Shown here: piece after piece, positions 61,857 through 64,000 of the stretch
Numbering within the stretch: the first letter of the stretch is position 1
Layout of the letters: each line of letters starts with the position of its first letter
NCBI GenBank assembly: GCA_020634615.1
Contig: JACKBI010000001.1
Coordinates: 62,001 to 126,000 of the forward strand
Reading direction: 5' to 3'
Length of the DNA stretch: 64,000 bases
Source of the DNA: Anaerolineales bacterium
Lineage (GTDB): Bacteria; Chloroflexota; Anaerolineae; JAAEKA01
Made by a program: the position numbers and the translations under genes
Notes under the pieces: model-generated
The model's input: only the letters and a program-made list of their open reading frames with translations
The model's database searches: none
Told to the model about the DNA's origin: nothing

Positions 61857-62978
61857 TCAGTTTGTACTCAGGGCGCGCTGGTAGATTGCCATGGTTTCCT
61901 GCGCAGCCCGCTGCCAGGAGAAGACCGATGCGCGCGCCAGCCCTTTCTCGCGCAGCGTCGCGTGCAGGGCGTCATCCGTCAGTACCCGCTGCAATGCAAC
62001 CGCCAGATCCTCGACGTCGTTGGGATCGACCAGCAGACCGGCATCGCCCACTACTTCAGGCAGGCTGGAAACGTTGGAAACCACCACTGGCGTGCCGCTG
62101 GCCATAGCTTCCAGCGGTGTCAGACCAAACCCCTCATACAGCGCAGGATGGGCCAGACAGCGCGCCAGGTTATAGAGATACAGCAGGTCGCCGTTGTTGA
62201 CGCGCCCCAGAAAGGTCACATGGTCGGTCAGGTCAAGCTGTTCGACCTCTTCGAAGATCTGCTCGCTCTGCCAGCCGACGCCACCCGCCAGCACCAGGCC
62301 GGTGGTCACCCGGTAGCGCTCGCGCAGAAGCGCATAGGCACGCAGCAGGGCAGTGATGTTCTTGCGCGGTTCGATGGTACTGACGAAGAGGATGAACTCC
62401 TCCGGCAGCAGGTGCTTGTCTTTGTAGGACGCCAACGCTTCTTCCCTGGGAATGGGACGATAGACGGGATCAGCAGCCTCGTAAACCACGGTAATCTTCT
62501 CCGGCGGCGCGCCCAGCATGCCGATCAGGTCGTCGCGGGTGCTCTGCGAGACGGCGATAATATGATCGGCGCGATCGACGGCCTGATCCACCTGGCCGTA
62601 ATAGCGCGCGCTGTCCTCGGTCAGAAAATGGGGCCAGCGCAGAAAGGCCAGGTCGTGGACAGTAATGACAGATTTGAAGCTGTTGAGGTGTAGCGGCGGG
62701 ATGAAGTCGGTGCTGTGCAACAGGTCAAGACCCAAATGGCGCGCGGACAGTTCCACCTGCAGCCACTGCTGCTCGAAGCGGTTGTGGCTGGGTGTCCACA
62801 TGCTGACGCGGCGCACATGCGGGCCGTGAACAAGGTGACGGCGGTCCTTGCGGCTTTGCAGCAGCACGAATTCGTCGTCCTGGCTCAGTTCGGCCAGCGC
62901 CTTGGCAAGGTGGATGGTGTACTGGCTGATGCCCCCGCCCGTGTAGTGGGCGATGCGGGCGTCGATCCCGATACGCAT
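61857..62978 (-). CDS. Glycosyltransferase family 4 (GT1-like)
   Basis: Predicted 373-residue GT-B enzyme. It starts MRIGIDARIAHYTGGGISQY, the usual D-A-R...GG-x-x-x-Y-T pattern; the donor site has ILFVSTIEPRKNITALLRAY, VTFLGRVNNGDLLYLYNLAR, and PALYEGFGLTPLEAMASGTP (E-x7-E). The frame is open to 63032, but the ATG at 62978 matches the family start. First gene of the operon; promoter at 63111-63083. Confidence 0.92.
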   Translation of the reverse strand: MRIGIDARIAHYTGGGISQYTIHLAKALAELSQDDEFVLLQSRKDRRHLVHGPHVRRVSMWTPSHNRFEQQWLQVELSARHLGLDLLHSTDFIPPLHLNSFKSVITVHDLAFLRWPHFLTEDSARYYGQVDQAVDRADHIIAVSQSTRDDLIGMLGAPPEKITVVYEAADPVYRPIPREEALASYKDKHLLPEEFILFVSTIEPRKNITALLRAYALLRERYRVTTGLVLAGGVGWQSEQIFEEVEQLDLTDHVTFLGRVNNGDLLYLYNLARCLAHPALYEGFGLTPLEAMASGTPVVVSNVSSLPEVVGDAGLLVDPNDVEDLAVALQRVLTDDALHATLREKGLARASVFSWQRAAQETMAIYQRALSTN

Positions 62979-63082
62979 TGTTTTGGGAGTTCCTTGGTAT
63001 TGGTTACTGCGCCAAAAATAAAAAGCCTCCATTGCTGGCCAATCTGGCTTGCAAGGGGGCAGCGGCGCCTAACACCAACCGC

Positions 63083-63111
63083 ACTATACCATGGGTGCAA
63101 TTGCCGGTCAA
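63083..63111 (-). promoter_or_regulatory. Sigma70-like promoter of the glycosyltransferase operon
   Basis: TTGACC (63111-63106), 17 bases, TATAGT (63088-63083) with extended TGG. The leader to 62978 is about 100 bases. The -35 lies just after the ogt stop. Confidence 0.6.
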
Positions 63112-63113
63112 GT

Positions 63114-63632
63114 TCAGCCCAACGGCAAGAGTGCGCCTTCCATTTCCAGCATCCGCCGTTTGGTTTCGATGCCGCCGCCAAAGCCGGTCAAGCTGCCGTC
63201 CTTGCCCAGCACCCGGTGGCAGGGCACGATGGGCGGCCACGGGTTGGTAGCCATACACCGTCCCACTGCCCGCGCCGAGGCCGGCCCCGCGCCGACAGCG
63301 GCCGCCAGCGCGCCATAGGTCGTCATGACGCCGCGCGGCACCTGGCGCGTCGCGAGCCAGACCTGCTGCTGAAACTCGCTGCCGCGGCTCATGTCCAGCG
63401 TCTCGTCGAATTCCACAACCTCACCGGCATAGTAGCGGCGCAGCTTTTCAGCAGTCCCAAGCAGCCGGTCCCCTGCGTCCGCTTCGGTGTCACCGGTCAA
63501 CGACTGGAGCAGCGCCAACGCGTCAAACTCGGTCGGCTGAGGCAGCGTCACGGCAGTCAGTCCGACCGCATTTTCTGCCAGAGCGATCCACCCAAAGCTA
63601 GTTTCGACAGTGATGCGTGTTTGTGTGCTCAT
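63114..63632 (-). CDS. ogt: Methylated-DNA--protein-cysteine methyltransferase
   Basis: Predicted 172-residue suicide repair protein that removes O6-alkyl groups from guanine. The active Cys is in PIVPCHRVLGKDGSLTGFGG (PCHRV), preceded by the DNA-reading helix region VPRGVMTTYGALAAAVG and ARAVGRCMATNP. Length normal for Ogt. The ATG at 63632 coincides with the expected transcription start from a TATAAT 13 bases upstream, so the mRNA is probably leaderless; the longer frame upstream includes a palindrome and is unlikely. Confidence 0.93.
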   Translation of the reverse strand: MSTQTRITVETSFGWIALAENAVGLTAVTLPQPTEFDALALLQSLTGDTEADAGDRLLGTAEKLRRYYAGEVVEFDETLDMSRGSEFQQQVWLATRQVPRGVMTTYGALAAAVGAGPASARAVGRCMATNPWPPIVPCHRVLGKDGSLTGFGGGIETKRRMLEMEGALLPLG

Positions 63633-63638
63633 GGTGCG

Positions 63639-63644
63639 ATTATA
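63639..63644 (-). promoter_or_regulatory. -10 element of ogt, leaderless transcript
   Basis: Reverse strand TATAAT (63644-63639) is six bases before the ATG; the start of transcription falls on the A of the ATG. A weak -35 (TTTTCA) lies 17 bases upstream. Confidence 0.55.
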
Positions 63645-63678
63645 GCTGAAACGATGGAGATTGAAAAGGCAAATCCCG

Positions 63679-63730
63679 TTCGTAGTAGGCGCTTTAGCGC
63701 CGTCGACGGCGCTAAAGCGCCTACTACGAA
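63679..63730. repeat. Perfect 52-bp palindrome
   Basis: Both 26-base arms match without loop or mismatch, centred on CGTCGACG at 63704/63705. Contains GGCGCTTTAGCGCC, itself a palindrome. Lies between ogt and the YqeY gene. Confidence 0.95.
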
Positions 63731-63751
63731 CCAGCGCGGCTGGAAAAACCC

Positions 63752-63780
63752 TTGGATTCGCGGGCAAGCCATGCTATAAT
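63752..63780 (+). promoter_or_regulatory. Sigma70-like promoter of the YqeY gene
   Basis: TTGGAT (63752-63757), 17 bases, TATAAT (63775-63780) with extended TGC. The ATG is 38 bases downstream. Confidence 0.65.
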
Positions 63781-63817
63781 CCACCCGCCGGCAATTGTAA
63801 CCCCAGTGGAGTCGACT

Positions 63818-64000
63818 ATGAACCTGCAACAACAGATTGATGCTGACCTCAAAGCTGCCATGCTGGCGCGGGATGAACCGCGCAAGCTGGCATTGCGTTC
63901 AGTGAAGACGGCGATGCAAAATGCAGTGGTTGAAAAACGAAGCAGCGCCGGGCTGGACGCGACCTTGACCGACGAGGAAGTGCTGCAGGTCATCAACCAG
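63818..64000 (+). CDS. GatB/YqeY domain protein, C-terminus beyond window edge
   Basis: Sixty-one residues are visible: MNLQQQIDADLKAAMLARDE, PRKLALRSVKTAMQNAVVEK and TLTDEEVLQVINQ. This is the start of the YqeY-like helical protein related to the tail of the GatB amidotransferase subunit, which binds tRNA. TGGAGT lies before the ATG. The reading frame continues past 64000. Confidence 0.9.
   Translation, partial: MNLQQQIDADLKAAMLARDEPRKLALRSVKTAMQNAVVEKRSSAGLDATLTDEEVLQVINQ

Overview
The window looks like a chromosomal segment of a Chloroflexota bacterium, probably of the Anaerolineae/Caldilineae type. This is inferred from content, not from a marker search. The base composition is GC-rich and GTG and TTG starts are common. 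Lipoproteins carry long Thr/Pro linkers. Signal-transduction proteins are very large mosaics (BTAD/NB-ARC/WD40, cyclase/ATPase/TPR). There is a class I-type HMG-CoA reductase and an NBR1-like Ig domain on a solute-binding protein. I saw no tRNA, rRNA, CRISPR array, transposase or phage structural gene. Most genes have clear Shine-Dalgarno (SD) sites, and about a dozen sigma70-like promoters (TTGnnn, 17 bp, TATAAT or an extended TGnTATAAT) can be read directly.

Layout. Positions 1-4000: envelope and stress-type membrane proteins on the minus strand (phage-holin-like protein, patatin lipase, HdeD-like protein, bPH2/AlbA_2 fusion, DUF1269). 4039-8119: a minus-strand operon kynU, GNAT, GNAT, amidase. 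8321-11277: HMG-CoA reductase and a divergent, truncated Rho. 11290-16059: cupin, DUF433/DUF5615 pair, methyltransferase, and a cyclase/ATPase/TPR regulator. 16511-24534: plus-strand cluster of a membrane protein, PPK2, a P-type ATPase without Ca2+ ligands, DUF2252, a microprotein and SulP. 25021-30897: FtsX/ATPase ABC exporter and a membrane-anchored hydrolase. 31120-43387: surface proteins (a META/beta-lactamase/TAP-hydrolase fusion, a beta-helix adhesin-like protein, a solute-binding protein with NBR1-like and Ig-like domains). 43523-48490: receiver protein and BTAD/NB-ARC/WD40 regulator. 48601-51485: hpt and a PEP/pyruvate-binding protein. 51549-52821: frameshifted flavoprotein. 53088-58300: PQQ-type sugar dehydrogenase, then a tryptophan unit (T-box leader, S23 four-helix-bundle gene, trpE, SDR, cupin). 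58299-63632: lipoprotein, three glycosyltransferases and ogt. 63818-end: start of a GatB/YqeY gene.

The most notable signals are these. (1) A tryptophan T-box leader (promoter at 58274-58246, UGG specifier, T-box motif, terminator) governs a transcript in which an S23 four-helix-bundle gene flanked by short repeats sits between the leader and trpE. (2) A C11 homopolymer lies exactly inside the 17-bp spacer of a lipoprotein promoter and could act as a phase-variation switch. (3) A G-quadruplex-like insertion splits a GT9 glycosyltransferase. (4) Hexanucleotide GAGTAN inverted arrays occur at two loci, alongside several other families of intergenic palindromes. (5) A P2-like ATPase has lost its Ca2+-coordinating residues.
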